In this document: positions 23,001 to 34,821 of the stretch, piece after piece | Numbering within the stretch: position 1 is the stretch's first letter | Layout of the letters: each line of letters opens with the position of its first letter | NCBI GenBank assembly: GCA_001687465.1 | Contig: LVLI01000587.1 | Span: forward strand, 1 to 64,000 | DNA: 64,000 bases | Direction: 5' to 3' | DNA from: Halocafeteria seosinensis | Lineage: Eukaryota > Sar > Bigyra > Bicosoecida | Notes under the pieces: generated by a model | What the model was told of the DNA's origin: nothing | What the model saw: the letters and a program-made list of their open reading frames with translations, nothing else | The model's database searches: none | Program-made: the position numbers and the translations under genes

Positions 23001-24988
23001 GGATGCTGAAGCGGAACAAGAAATACCGAGAAGACTAGTTGATCTCATTGCCAGTCAGCGTCGCTTTATGAGTGGATCTATACTAAATTCTATCTATTAT
23101 CTTCAGAATGTGTGGCGGGTTTGGATTGAGTGTTATCACTCTTTTTCGCGGAAGTTTATGTTGACGATCCAAGTCATGATGAACATCCTGTATATCCTGT
23201 TCATTTGGTTTTCTCCTGCTTTTATGTATGTAATATTTTTTTACATATTCAAGACGTCAGTGGCAGGACTAGGATTTGGCACCGACATCATAACGTTTCT
23301 GTTTCACGCCATCTACCTGTCAACGACCGCTCTTCAAATAATTTTCTCCATGTCGTCGAGACCGGAAGACATCGAACGGATCTTCTTCACGTCTACACTG
23401 ATTTACGGTGTGTTTATGTACGTCGCGTTTGGACTCTTTATCCTATCTTCCCTGCGAGGTAGTTTCACGGAACTGTTCATGTATTCCCTGGCGGTGGGGC
23501 TTGGATGCCTAATTTTCGGCGCTTTCCTTCATGGGTCCTTCATTATTATGGTAGTTACTTTCTTGCAGTACACCTTTATGTTGCCGACTTATGTCAACCT
23601 GTTTATGGTGTACTCGTTCTGCAACCTTCACGATGTGGCCCTGAGAATGCAATTCACGGAGGGGTCAATCCAGCTTTTTGCAGCTCAAGCACGAACCGAG
23701 ATGCAGGAAAACAGTAAAAACATCAAAATGTATACCGGCAAGAAGCGCCCTTCAATCATTCTGCAAGAGGCAGAAACTAAGCTGCACCAGCTGCAAAATG
23801 CAAACTGGTTTGAAAACGATAAGCCCGACCGGCCGCCCAACGTGTTGAAAAAGGAAGAAGATAACGAAAGCGTTGGCCCTTCATCGATTGTTCCTAACAC
23901 ATCTACCAATGCCGTGCACGCAAATCCTCAAGCAATTTTGGAAAGAGCTTACCAGGCAGCAGAGATGAAACGAATCGAAGAGCGGGTAAAAGAGTAAGTA
24001 GGTTTGGGTGCTTCTGTTTCCGTTAATTTTATCGCTGGTCTTCTTTTCCCGTTGCAGGTTTCAAGAAAAGATCAAAGATGTAAGGCATATTCCACTTTAA
24101 ATGTCTACCAGACAGGTGCTTGTATATATTGTTGCTTGTCGTACAGGAGAATAAACGACTTCAGTCAATACATGCCTCGTTCCGTACCAGGGTTCTTGGC
24201 ATTTGGCTATTCACCAATTGGTATGTAGGAATTCAGATGTTGGCTAAAGAGTGTTTACGATATTGAACGCGAAATCCGATCTTTGCAGGATGCTCGCAAC
24301 ACTGATCAATGGAACAGACAATATGAGACTGGGGGCAACTACCCTTATCTCGATAATAGTGGTAGTGCTCGTTCTACGCATAATTGGCTCCACGCTTTAC
24401 AAGATTGACGTAGTGACGAGAAACTTGTGGACGTACCTGTTCGCCTGGTGGTGCTGCAGATGCCCTTGGGAAACGCGGAAAGTGCTTTCCTTAAAACGAT
24501 TCCGTCGACAAGTGGACACAGGTCATACACCTCAAATGGAAATTGACACGACGGACATAGATGACGCTGCCAGTGACGATAGTGATAGACAGTACCAGGG
24601 TCATACGTTCTTCTCATTTCGAGGCTACCCCGAAGTTGACACTGAAGATTACCCTGAGGAAGATGATGGCGACATTGAAGAAGGATCTGCCTCCACAACG
24701 GAGCGCTCCACGCAGGACATGCCCACCGAAGGAAACGTAGATGTCCAAGTCGATACTGGAGACCTGTCGGACTTGGTCGATGCTGAAATGCCCCCAACGT
24801 CACCAAGGCGAGGTTCCGCTCCTGGATGGGCAACAGCGAGAGAGGACTACGGACAGGATGAAGATGTCGATAGCGAGAGTACTTATTCAGGTGACTCCAT
24901 TGGGCAATTGCTTGAAGAAGCACAAGAGGTAGTTGATCATGCGACCGAAACGTTAGATGCTCGTCAAGTCTCCAACGACCGGTACTAG
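17049..24988 (+). CDS. Double (tandem-fused) fungal-type chitin synthase, 15 exons, 2,326 aa
   Basis: Membrane GT2 enzyme that polymerises UDP-GlcNAc into chitin. Exons: 17049-18885, 18978-18984, 19047-19394, 19460-19484, 19558-19744, 19811-19881, 19959-20034, 20094-20391, 20458-20553, 20612-21990, 22058-22157, 22233-23993, 24058-24079, 24147-24220, 24289-24988; all phases agree and sum to 2,327 codons. Half 1 (residues about 1-981): Ser/Glu-rich disordered N-terminus, a HSFLRQQLSSS...VDYTP motif (about 310), the GT2 core with CITMYNED (about 365), VVDGR, GGKLNSHLWFF, VDVGT, AEDRIL (about 613-618) and QRRRW (about 652), membrane segments, CNLDDISWGTK, and a coiled coil. Half 2 repeats this plan: HSFLRRRLSSS...LDYTP (about 1405), VDGR (about 1503), GGLLNSHLWFF, IDTGT, membrane segments, CNLHDV, and a Trp/Cys-rich TM block (LFAWWCCRCPWETRK) matching LLFSWW...CPWERTR of half 1. 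Half 2 has lost CxTMYNE, EDR and QRRRW, so only half 1 looks active. ATG at 17049 is the first in frame; an AATAAA lies near 25043. Confidence 0.88.
18978..18984 (+). other. 7-nt microexon encoding the catalytic EDR motif
   Basis: Between a TTTACAG acceptor and a GTGAGT donor lie only seven bases. Joined to GCA G upstream and G ATC TTA downstream they read Ala-Glu-Asp-Arg-Ile-Leu, the invariant EDR motif of chitin synthases. Skipping the microexon would shift the frame and remove the motif. Confidence 0.85.
20612..24988 (+). other. Second, degenerate chitin synthase module of the fusion
   Basis: Exons 10-15 encode the second module. Compared with module 1, CITMYNED becomes CLTFHANQ, LAEDR becomes LTAER, LPGAFSAFR becomes TPFSGFYVMYR and QRRRW becomes QRRFM, while VDGR, the LNSHLWFF segment and a D.GT.P motif are kept. 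Membrane topology is retained. These changes remove residues needed for catalysis in known family members, so I infer a structural or regulatory pseudoenzyme domain. Confidence 0.75.
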
Positions 24989-25040
24989 CTTATCGTAGCA
25001 CACTAGGGCTACACGGCAAGTCTTCACGGGGAATTAGAGA

Positions 25041-25050
25041 ATGAATAAAT
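25041..25050 (+). terminator. Likely polyadenylation signal of the double chitin synthase
   Basis: GAATGAATAAATC lies about 50 nt after the stop codon at 24986-24988 and contains a perfect AATAAA. Confidence 0.5.
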
Positions 25051-25222
25051 CTCTATAGCGCAAACACGTAGTTTACTCCTCGACGTTGACAACTAGTCGG
25101 GAATATTGTAGACTGCAAGCCCACCCTGAATGGACAAAAGCGTTTCAAGACCTACTTAACTCCCGTAAGAATGTGCAAAAAGTTCGAACTTTTTTATCCT
25201 ATATTAGTAAACCATTTCATTC

Positions 25223-26053
25223 CTAGCAGCACGCCAGACAGCAGAAAGTTCTTCCCCTGCTGCCATCCTCCCACGCTCCGTCAGGATCTGCATTTCCAAG
25301 TATGTAGGATCAGAAAGGTGACTATTTTAAGCAAAGGATTAACCTACCATCTCGAATACGATCGAAGTAGTTGATAATTTCGGCTTTCCCACGCTGTACT
25401 TCTTCATTGCCTCCCTCAAGTCCCTGCATGGCAACATCTCGTGGAGTCCGCCCTTCCTGCGCAGGGCCTCCAAGTGAAAAAGGACAAAACACGTAAAAGA
25501 TGAGCACATCCGATCGACTTTAGGTAACTTACATCATCCTTGACTTCTACATCTGAGAGGGCACCATAGTCTTCAATAAACAGTCGAACACATTTCAGAC
25601 TTCCGACTTGGCAGGCCAAATGCAAAGGAGTCATCTTCAGCTGCGCAGGAACGAACGAATCCAAAGTAATGGGAATAACTTATTCCAAGCGCTCATCTCA
25701 AACAAACTTACGATTGTAGTCTTTTGATGCACATCAGCTCCGAATTCACTTTATAATGCCTCAGCGATTTTATCGTAGCCAAACATTGCAGCGGAATGCA
25801 ACGTTGCTTTCCCATCCTGGGAATCGTAGACAGTGAACGATTGATACGCGGTAGAATCCAGCTACCACTGCCTCTTGACAAAAGAAAAGGGACTTACCAA
25901 CCCGAATCGGATTGAATTACATGCTCCATTGGGGTATTTCTTGAGAATCTGCCGAAGTCGTATGACATCAGGTTTTTCCGTTACGACACGCTGGAGGGCA
26001 TCTTGATCCACCTGAGAAATCGAACAAAAATTGACAGCATCCGCATCCGCCAT
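25223..26053 (-). pseudogene. Small ankyrin-repeat gene with one nonsense codon
   Basis: Five exons: 26053-25898, 25816-25712, 25640-25533, 25456-25348, 25287-25223. Introns are 60-81 nt; the first three are phase 0, the last phase 1. The spliced frame is 181 codons starting MADADAVNF. Exons 2-4 each hold about one ankyrin unit: DGKATLHSAAMFGYDKIAEAL, LKMTPLHLACQVGSLKCVRL and EGRTPRDVAMQ. Exon 2 has an in-frame TAA at 25753-25751, directly after ...KIAEAL and before SEFGADV. At that helix-end position a sense codon is expected, so the copy is probably inactive unless the stop is read through. It is a close structural relative of the gene at 32.7-34.5 kb. Partner and function are unknown; ankyrin repeats mediate protein-protein binding. 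Confidence 0.7.
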
Positions 26054-27062
26054 TTTCCTCGGATTGCGCAGCGAAAAAAAAAGTGGTATAGCAATAAAGT
26101 TAGCAGGATAACCGGGATTTTGCACGTCAAAAAGTCGCACCGGATACCAGGACCTTTGCGGGATTGCGTTTAGAGCAAACTTGTGCCACTGCCTGCACCA
26201 CTACCGCTGGAAAACCCACTGAAGCAACAATCCTCTTCGTCTGTACGTTCTATAGTTGGTGAATGGGAGCAAGCATCCCCAGTAACCATACTTGTGAAGT
26301 TGCGATCTCTTTCCGCCGGAAAGTTTCCGCTGGGAAGCCCAGTGCCACTGAGTGTGGTAATAGCGGACGGTAATCCGGCGAAAGAAGGATAGCACTTGCT
26401 GAGATCCGCAAGTAAAAATGCGTAGACCATGTTTCGACATTTCTGTGGTTTTTATAGTATGTAGTTGATGAACGAGGATGTATTTCAGAATTCCCTGCAG
26501 AATTCCCGGTATTGCCGATATGAACAAACTAATGAGTTAGCTTAACACGTCGCATGCATGCATATCCATATAGCGTAGATATCAAATCGTATGTGAGTGC
26601 CTGTTCTCTACTGTGGTCTTTCTGAAACAATACCGTCATTGAACTTCCGAATCGCTTCTATACCGTAGACTACAACCACGTACAGTAAGTGCGTGTAGGA
26701 ATTATTTCGCGCGTAATCCGTGCATAATCCAATGACATCAAGCAATGCAATACGAATCCTTTTATCCAAAAAACTTACTTACTTTGTACCCACCGCATCC
26801 ATTCACCGTTGCTTGAAGTTGCCTGGCAATCTCCTTCCGGCCAAAGGAAGTTCCTCGGGGTGGTGTTATTACCTTCACAAACAATTCTGTAAGACAGTGT
26901 AAGAACTTTAGGAATTGTAGGGATCCATAAGCCTTAGAATTCTCTTTTTTTTTTTTTCGCGTTCGGTCGGTGTCGATTCTTTTTTCATATGGATCCGTAA
27001 ATCGCTTAACCTGCGAATGTAGACTGTGAGTGGATGCATGGAGGCGGTGCATCATCATCATC
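26054..27062. other. Divergent intergenic region
   Basis: Lies between the minus-strand ankyrin gene and the plus-strand ABC transporter, so it should hold both promoters. It has a poly-T run at about 26946-26959. A minus-strand frame (26430-26170) is Ser/Gly-rich and unsupported. Confidence 0.5.
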
Positions 27063-30000
27063 ATGGATCAGTACTGCGGCGGAGGAACGCAGTGGCGATA
27101 TATTACAATAGCCCTTCGCAACGCAGCCACGGGCTCCTCAGAGACCAGTACTGAATATTACCGTTACGGAGGGAAGGAATCTGTGGGACATATAGAAGGC
27201 AATGCATTACACCAGCCTCAGGAGAGCGATGGAGACCCAGGGGCTGTCATTGACGCTTGCGCCGGTCTGACATTGATACAAGCCAGTGCCATCGTGCATT
27301 TCTTGTTCATTCTTCAGGTGTTGGTTGCATGGTCTCTGTGGCCGATATGCAAGCGCAAATACTCTGGGGTTGTGTCCTGGTGCTCCTATCGCCGACCCAG
27401 GATGTCAACGCGGCGGGGGTCGTTCGACGACGATGAGGAATACGCACGACTGAAGGAGGAATTACAATCGTCATACAGTCCGCGGGGATCCATTCAGCTC
27501 CATGAACGAGGCACGATCGATTTCGAAGAAGGCAGTGAGGAGGACTCTATCCCACGGCATTTGAGTTACGAATTCCAGGAACCCAACTACACTTCCTCGC
27601 CCCACGAAGGACCGAGAGCGACACTCTCCTCCATCGGAGAAAGCACACACGAGGAAGAGGAAAGTACGGATGAGTATAGCAAAACTGCTAATTCTGTAGA
27701 AAGTCCGGGATTGCGCATACAGCTTCCCGATGCAGCTTCTAGCAAGTCCACGGCGTCGACTGGGTCAGCAAAAGGCAATGTCAAAGTAGATGCAGCTGGG
27801 AACACTGGAGCAAGTGATAGAGCTGGGTTTGTGAGTTTTTTAGCCATGTCATTAGGTTATGGCCTTTGGGCCGTCATCGGCATATTAGGGATGACGACTG
27901 CTAGTAATTCTTCGCTGCAAGGGGAAAGTAAAGGGGTTCACACTGCATCGACAAACCAGGTTCCTTTTCTTATGAGCTACTATGGTACTTCGTTCGGAGG
28001 AGGAATCTTGGGCATATGTGGGCTCATCGTATGTGCGCGCGAAGGGACAACAAAACCTGTTCAGGGGTTCCTCTTCAAGGCAAGTTTCGTCTTGCCATGC
28101 CTGTTTTTCGCAATGTACCTCCATCGGCTAGGTGAATTATCTCATGGTTATACCGTCGCTCAAGGGGGAGTAGTAATAGGCAAGCAAGATACAGAGCACT
28201 CTTGGGCTCTGTCGACAACTTATTGTTTTATTTGCATGGCGCTCTTGGCAACCGAAACCAGTAGATTCATTGGAAAGTCGCGGCAGAACGATCCGCATTG
28301 GACGTACACATATTCGGAATGGATTACCTTTTCCTGGCTGAGCCGCCTTATAAATATAGGTGAACAGCGACAGTTGGAGGAGCGAGATTTAGATCCACTG
28401 CCAGATCCAGAAGCTACAGTGCCGTGCGCCCGCCGCTTCGAGAACGAGGTCTTCAGGTTACGTTCCACTCTCCGTGACAATGCCTCCATTACCCACGTTA
28501 TTTGGAACCTATACTCATGGCCATGGTTGGCTCTCGGTCTCTTGCAGCTCCTTAATGCTGCATCTAGCTTCGCTGGACCACTGCTTATAAAGGAGTTGTT
28601 ACAGTTCCTACAAAGCTATCCGGGAACACCTCTTGAAGGAAAAGGACAAAGCAGTAACGGAAAATGTGCATTCGCTAACGCTAGCAACAGTCCATGGATA
28701 GCACTCATGGTAGGAATCGCGATGTGTCTCAATGCCGTCGTCTCGGCTGTGAGCCAAACTCAGTTCGGATATAATGTTGCTAAGCTTCAGACACGGGTGA
28801 GAGCTGGTCTATTGAATACCATCTTCAAAGTTGGGCTAACTATGTCTCGTTTCGATTGGCATTATCTATCTCGTTTGGAGTCGGTAGATGATGGCTCGTC
28901 ATATTCGAAGCAAGACGAGCATAGTTGCGCACATTGCGGTAGCGTTTCGGGTACATTGGTAAATTTGTTAAGCGTTGATACGCAGAAAGTTCTTACTGCT
29001 CTGTCTTCGCTGCATCAGCTTTGGTCACTCCCCGTGCAAGTTGTCGTGACGTTATATTTACTTTGGCTTCAGGTATCGTGGGCGTTCTTTGCAGGACTAG
29101 GTGTGTTAGTCATCTTCTTACCAATCAATCTTTTTGTAAGTAAGCGCATCGGAGATTTGACTCGGGAAATGATGGAATTCCGGGATGAGCGTCTTAGGGT
29201 ATGCGAAGATGCCCTTAAGAATATGAGCCTGATAAAGATGCAAAGAGTAAGTATAACGCTCTGATACAACAATGAAAGGCGTATCGATCACTGTTCTCTT
29301 GTCCCAAGTTTGCAGTTGGAAGTTCATTTCAATCAGCGTATTAAGGCAATACGTGAACAGGAGGTTTCCAAACTAAAAGCCAGAAAATATTGGGACGCCC
29401 TGTGTGTCTATTTATGGGCAGCTACTCCGGTACTTGTATCCCTTGCAACTTTTGCGTCCGCAGCACTTAGCGGGCACATGCGGACCTACGACGATTCATC
29501 CGCAGACAAAAACCTTACCACTGCCGAGGTTTTTACTTCTCTTTCTTTACTGCAAATGCTGATTGTTCCCATGAATGCGTTTCCATGGGTGATCACTGGA
29601 ATAATGGAAGCTCGAGTCAGCGTCAAGCGCTTCAATCGCATCTTATTTCATGCAAACGTTCTAGATATTCTCTTAGGGGAGTCCAAAGGGCAGTTGTCCC
29701 AGGAACACTTAGTGGTACCCTGGTCCAGCATTGTGTGGCCAAGCGAGGCCGCAACCATACATTCCGATTCAATGGATCACAATCCTAGCTTTGTACTCTC
29801 GATTCCTCAACAGATCACACTCAATACTGGTGAGCTTGTGGTAGTGGTAGGCCGAGTTGGCGCCGGGAAGACTGCTTTTCTGAGAAGCCTTTTCGCGGAT
29901 ATGCTAAAGGCTAACAGCAATGAGAGCTCTTTTGTCTCCTTTGCGAGCTATGCACCTCAGCGTCCATGGATTCGCGAGGACTCTGTCTACAGGAACATAA

Positions 30001-32660
30001 CCTGCTGTGGACCCCATCTGCAGCATGAAGCTAATTACTTTCGAGATGAACGTTATGGGTTTGTCAAATTCTGTACCGCCTTGGAAGAAGACATTGAGGA
30101 AATGCCTTTCCTGGATCGGACCAATGTAGGAGAGAAAGGAAGCACACTATCTGGTGGACAGCAGCAACGCATTGGGATTGCGAGGGCACTATACAGCTCT
30201 TGTTCAGTCCTGATTTTGGACGACCCGCTTTCAGCGCTAGATGCCTTCGTTAAGGCACAGGTGCGAGATCATGCTATTCTAGGAATTGACACCGAGGAGT
30301 TCGCTGGGTTGTCAGCGAACAAAAAAGGCTCTCTGGTCAGAAATCGAACAAGAATCGTTGCAACTCATGAAGAGAGCGTCATTCAGCGCTGTGATAAGAT
30401 TATCGGTCTCGAAAAAGGTACTCTTATCTTCACCGGCACAAGGAAAGATTTCTTTGATGAAATAGAGTCTTCAGATTTGGCATCTCGGCTAGGAATCAAG
30501 TCCGAGAAACTATTCCAACCGGTTACAAAGGAGTTCAGCGGAAAGAGTCCTATCAACGTACGTGACAAAGTTAATGGTGACACCGCCCCCACTTTCCTCG
30601 AAGAGGAGGAAGAAGACGCTGAGGAATTTCGAGAAGCGGGACATATTTCACTGCATGTTCTTGGCGTCTACATACGAGCGATGGGGCGAATAGTAGTTGT
30701 ATCACTTTTATTGTTTTTATTTTTAATGCAAGTCACGCGTAACGGAAGTGATTACTGGTTATCTCAGTGGTCTGACGCGCTTCCATCTGAAACGGACAAT
30801 TCCAACGGCGGATCTGCCCAGCATAGTAACAGACCGTGGGTTCGGCACCAGTGGTCTTCAACACAGTTTCTTCATGTATACATTGCCATTGCAGTATTCA
30901 ATACTGTATTTACAGTTGGTAGATCCTGGCTCTTTGCTTACGGAGGTGTGCAGGGCGCGCAAAAGATGCACAATCAGTTGTTGGAAAGCGTGCTGGTTGC
31001 AAAGATGCAGTTTTTTCAGAAGAATCCCGTGGGACGAATACTCAACAGGTTTAGCAGCGATCAGCTTAATGTGGATGAAACCCTTCCATTCCAGGCGAAC
31101 ATCTTGCTTGCCCAGCTATTTGGCTTACTCGGGACTTGCGCCGTCATTTTGTACGCGTCAACGGGCTGGCTTTTTTTGGCCGTTTTACCAATAGGATTTC
31201 TTTACTGGAGAACTCAAAAGCGATACAGATTCACATCACGTGAATTACGTCGCTTGGAATCCATACTAAGGTCTCCATTGTATTCTCATTTCGGAGACTG
31301 TCTTTCCGAAGAGGGATCGGCTGTGATTCGTGCCGGTGGGCCATCCCAAGTTAACCGAGAAGCTGACAAGCTGTTGGAGCTAATAGATAGAAGTCAGCGA
31401 GCGTGGTTTGCGACAAATGCAGCGGTCCAATGGCTAAGCTTTCGTCTCCAGTGCATTGGGGTACTTGCCATTTCTTTCGTGGCAGGGTTTGCTGTATTTA
31501 GGAGACTATACCGAGTCGATGCTGGGGATGCTGATTCATCCAGCACAAACACGGAGGCAGGGGCAGCAGGTTTGGCTCTTAGTTACGCTCTCCCTATTGT
31601 AGATTCTCTACAGGGGATATTAAACTCGTTTGCTGAAACCGAGAAGGAGATGGTTAGTGTCGAGCGGCAAAGCGAGTACATCAAGGATGCAAAACCTGAA
31701 CAGGACCCTACCGTTCTCTTTGGCCATGAGGATAACCGTTGCTGCGATTGTCACCTCACTATGTCTCCGCGTACGAACAGCCGACGCATGTCCTGGAGTC
31801 AGACGGGAGATAGTCTCGCATCGCCGCTGCTGGAACACGAGGATAATGTTTCGGATAGCTCAGTGAAACGCTCGCTGTTAAGTGTACGTGGGCTGTACGT
31901 GCGATATAAGGATCCAATGGAAACGGAGGTTCGTGGGGTAAAGGGTAATCTTGCGTGGGTACTGAAAGGAATTTCATTCGATGCTGAGCGAGGGGAACAC
32001 ATAGGCATTTGTGGGAGAACGGGTAGTGGTAAGAGTACCATATTTTCGACTTTGTTTCGCCTCGTTGAACACAGCCATGGACATGTATTTATTGAAGGTC
32101 AAGATATTTCAGAACTGTCCTTGTCTTCTCTACGTTCAAAAATATCGATAATCCCCCAAGAGCCGTTGCTCTTTGAAGGAACGGTTGGAGACAATTTAGA
32201 CCCGGAACATTCCTTACCCACAAATGACCTCCAAGTTGCACTCGAAAAATGCAAAATCTTAAAGAACTCCAAAAACGAGGAAGGTATCGGCAAATTCAGC
32301 CTCGACGATTATATAGCGTCTTCTGGGAGCAATTTGAGCATGGGCCTCCGACAACTCATGTGTCTTGCTCGCTGTATCTTGCAACAGCAGAGCTTGGTGT
32401 GCATCGACGAAGCGACAGCCAGCGTGGATAGCCGCACTGCTACGCACATGAATGGCATCATTCGTTCCGTTTTCAAGAAGAGCGGGGCCACTGTTATAGT
32501 AATAGCACACCGCCCAGAGTCCTTATTTCAATGCGACCGTCTTCTGGTTATGGAAGGCGGAAAAATAATTGAAACTGGTGCTCCGGAATCTCTTAGCAGA
32601 GATACGGCCTCCGCCTTCTACCACATGTACGGGCGAAGCCATGGGGTGAGCTCCTCATAA
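27063..32660 (+). CDS. ABCC/MRP-type ABC transporter, about 1,842 aa
   Basis: Full-length ATP-driven exporter of the multidrug-resistance-protein type, with two membrane domains and two nucleotide-binding domains. Two exons, 27063-29246 and 29316-32660, are joined by a 69-nt phase-0 intron (gtaagt...ttgcag). The first in-frame ATG is 27063. An N-terminal membrane segment is followed by an acidic Ser-rich linker, more membrane helices, then TMD1 with the family-typical WITFSWLSRLINIGEQRQLE segment. NBD1: GRVGAGKT (about 908), LSGGQQQRIGIARA (about 1006), LILDDPLSALDA, with Asp where the catalytic Glu usually sits, as is common in ABCC NBD1. NBD2: GRTGSGKST (about 1627), LSMGLRQL, CIDEATASVD with Glu kept, and IVIAHR. 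The NBD2 signature has Leu where LSxGQ has Gln. Substrate unknown; it lies between two chitin synthase genes. Confidence 0.92.
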
Positions 32661-32706
32661 CTATAAATACACACACACACATGGATGAAAAAGAACAATT
32701 GTTCGG
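32661..32706. other. Short convergent spacer with (CA)n
   Basis: Only 46 bp separate the stop codons of the ABC transporter and the convergent ankyrin gene, including a short (AC)n run near 32669-32680. Their 3' UTRs must overlap. Confidence 0.7.
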
Positions 32707-34488
32707 CTACATGGCGCCTTCCTTTAGCACTCTCCGTATCCGCGCTTGCTTGCCTGAATAAAGATCCAAAGCATATTTGCCTCCCTGCAGATAATGAACA
32801 GGATCTCGTCGACTGGCACTAAGATTGTATACGCACACGAAATGCACGAACCTCTGTCGCAATATGAACATCGGCACCATTCAAGGCAAGTAGAACAATG
32901 GTGTCGTCTGCGCCAGACTCCGCCGCTTTATGCAACGGCGTGACACCAGCCTGCAAACAGAGTATAACGTGCAAACGCAATGACCTCTTCAACCAAAGCA
33001 CAAGGAAACTTACATCAGAAACTACATTAGGATTCGCTCCATGCTCTAGAAGCCGCTTGACCATGTGAGGCTGCTCCATTCCCTGCTTCTTGTTTGCTGC
33101 CACGTGTAAAGCAGTTTCTCCACACTGTAAATTGTAAATGATACGAAGCACCAAGAGCAATTAGCACCCACAACCGCAAAATCGAATACCTTTCGACTTT
33201 ACATACATTCGTTCTAGCATCGATCTCAACACCAGCTCGTATCAGTTCCAATGAAACTTCATTCGCGTCCATGAACGACCTTGCGGCACAATGCAAAAGA
33301 GTCGAGCCATCCTGTATTTGGGCAGTATAGGATGAAGCATGCACTCTATAGAAGATCTCCATGAAGTTGTTAAAGGAACCTACACTTGCACGCACGGCGG
33401 AACTAGCCCCGAGTTGTAGTAGTTCCTTGATGGTGCCCAAGGCACAACCATAGGCGGCTGCATGTAATGGCGTGAAACCAAACTGCAAGTCACGGCAATA
33501 TAGCAACGCGATTTAAGCAAAATACATGTAGAAGAAACGTGGGGCAGTCTAACAAATCAACACCTACAGGATTTCGCATGTTCGGATCGCACTTATGTTT
33601 TGTGATGAACTCCCGTGTTTGCTCCACTTGATTACACATCGCAGCTTCATGCAGAGCCGAGAGTTGCAATTCCTGCAAGAGGTGGAAGATATCAAGTGTA
33701 CTTGTATGCACAGATGTATACACAAGGGGAAATGATACTTACCCCACCAAATTTTTTCATGGGAGCGCCTCTTTCGATTAAGTAGTCCACGATCTCCCGG
33801 TTACCACCGCATGCAGCACATTGTAGTGCCGACTGCCACAGATTTCAAATAAGCACACACAGCACAAAACCATCGCTTTGTTTCTTTCAGGACAATTCGT
33901 GCCATGACCAATAGGACGTACTTCTGACGAGCTACTGCACTCTGGAGGTCCTTGAATGTCGGCGTTGTATTGCTCAATCAGCATTCGGACGACATCGAAG
34001 CGGCCCTGGAGCGAAGCCTCCTCCAGTGGGGACCTTCCATATTCACCCATGATATAGAAAATATCACCCTGTACAAGGCAATTGAATCATACATGTGTGC
34101 GGTGTAACCGTCACGTAAACCATTTCCAACAACTCTTTTATTTTTTTTATTTTTTCTCACGGGGAGGGGCAACCGCACTTACTTTGCTCCTCTGATGAAT
34201 CACGTTGGCGGCTCCGTGGCGGTCAATAAACCTCTTTATCGTCTTCAAATCTGCTCTTTTCTTGGCAATGAGCTCCATTAAGTCCTCCACGCGGTCCTCA
34301 CAGCCAGGGCCATTTTTCTTCGGACAACCATGAGTGTTGTCGGGAGACGATCCTCCATCCACATCCTGAGGCATGGATGGATCTGAGGCGTCTATATGCT
34401 GTTTACAGCTGCATAAAGCTATCAAAGAGGAGGGTTTTTGACCGGAAATCGGCTCCTCTGGCCGCGTTCGACCCTGATTATTGCCCAT
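32707..34488 (-). CDS. Ankyrin-repeat protein with N-myristoylation-like start, 379 aa
   Basis: Nine exons: 34488-34183, 34068-33922, 33832-33743, 33672-33568, 33482-33384, 33311-33207, 33124-33014, 32950-32852, 32784-32707. All eight introns are phase 0. Exon 1 encodes MGNNQGRTRP..., a Gly-2 start suited to N-myristoylation, then a disordered Pro/Ser region. Exons 2-8 carry about one ankyrin repeat each: GEYGRSPLEEASLQGRFDVV, SALQCAACGGNREIVDYLIE, LSALHEAAMCNQVEQ, FGFTPLHAAAYGCALGTIKE, DGSTLLHCAARS, CGETALHVAANKKQG and AGVTPLHKAAESGADDTIVL. Exon 9 is a short basic tail. It probably acts as a scaffold or adaptor at a membrane; partner unknown. It ends tail to tail with the ABC transporter. 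Confidence 0.85.
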
Positions 34489-34821
34489 TTTAGCTCCTTC
34501 CCGCCGGCCAAACTAACGTAGTCTAGTCTCTGGAACCACGTGCAAGTGATAGAAAGAGGATTTAAGCTGTATAAAGTGCTCAAAATGGAGAGTTTATACG
34601 CAAGAAACCCTCTTCTTCACAAACCGCCAAAGAGAGGAGGTCGATTTCTTGGCTCCATACAATTACGCAAAACACCATCATCCACTAAAAATAGCATACT
34701 CTGATCAAACCACATCTGCACCATGGTAATATATACGCCAGAAACCAAGCAAATCCAAAAAAAAATTCAGCCAACTTCAACTTGCGTCATCCATGGGAGC
34801 AAAGGCCTCCCCTACGGAGTC

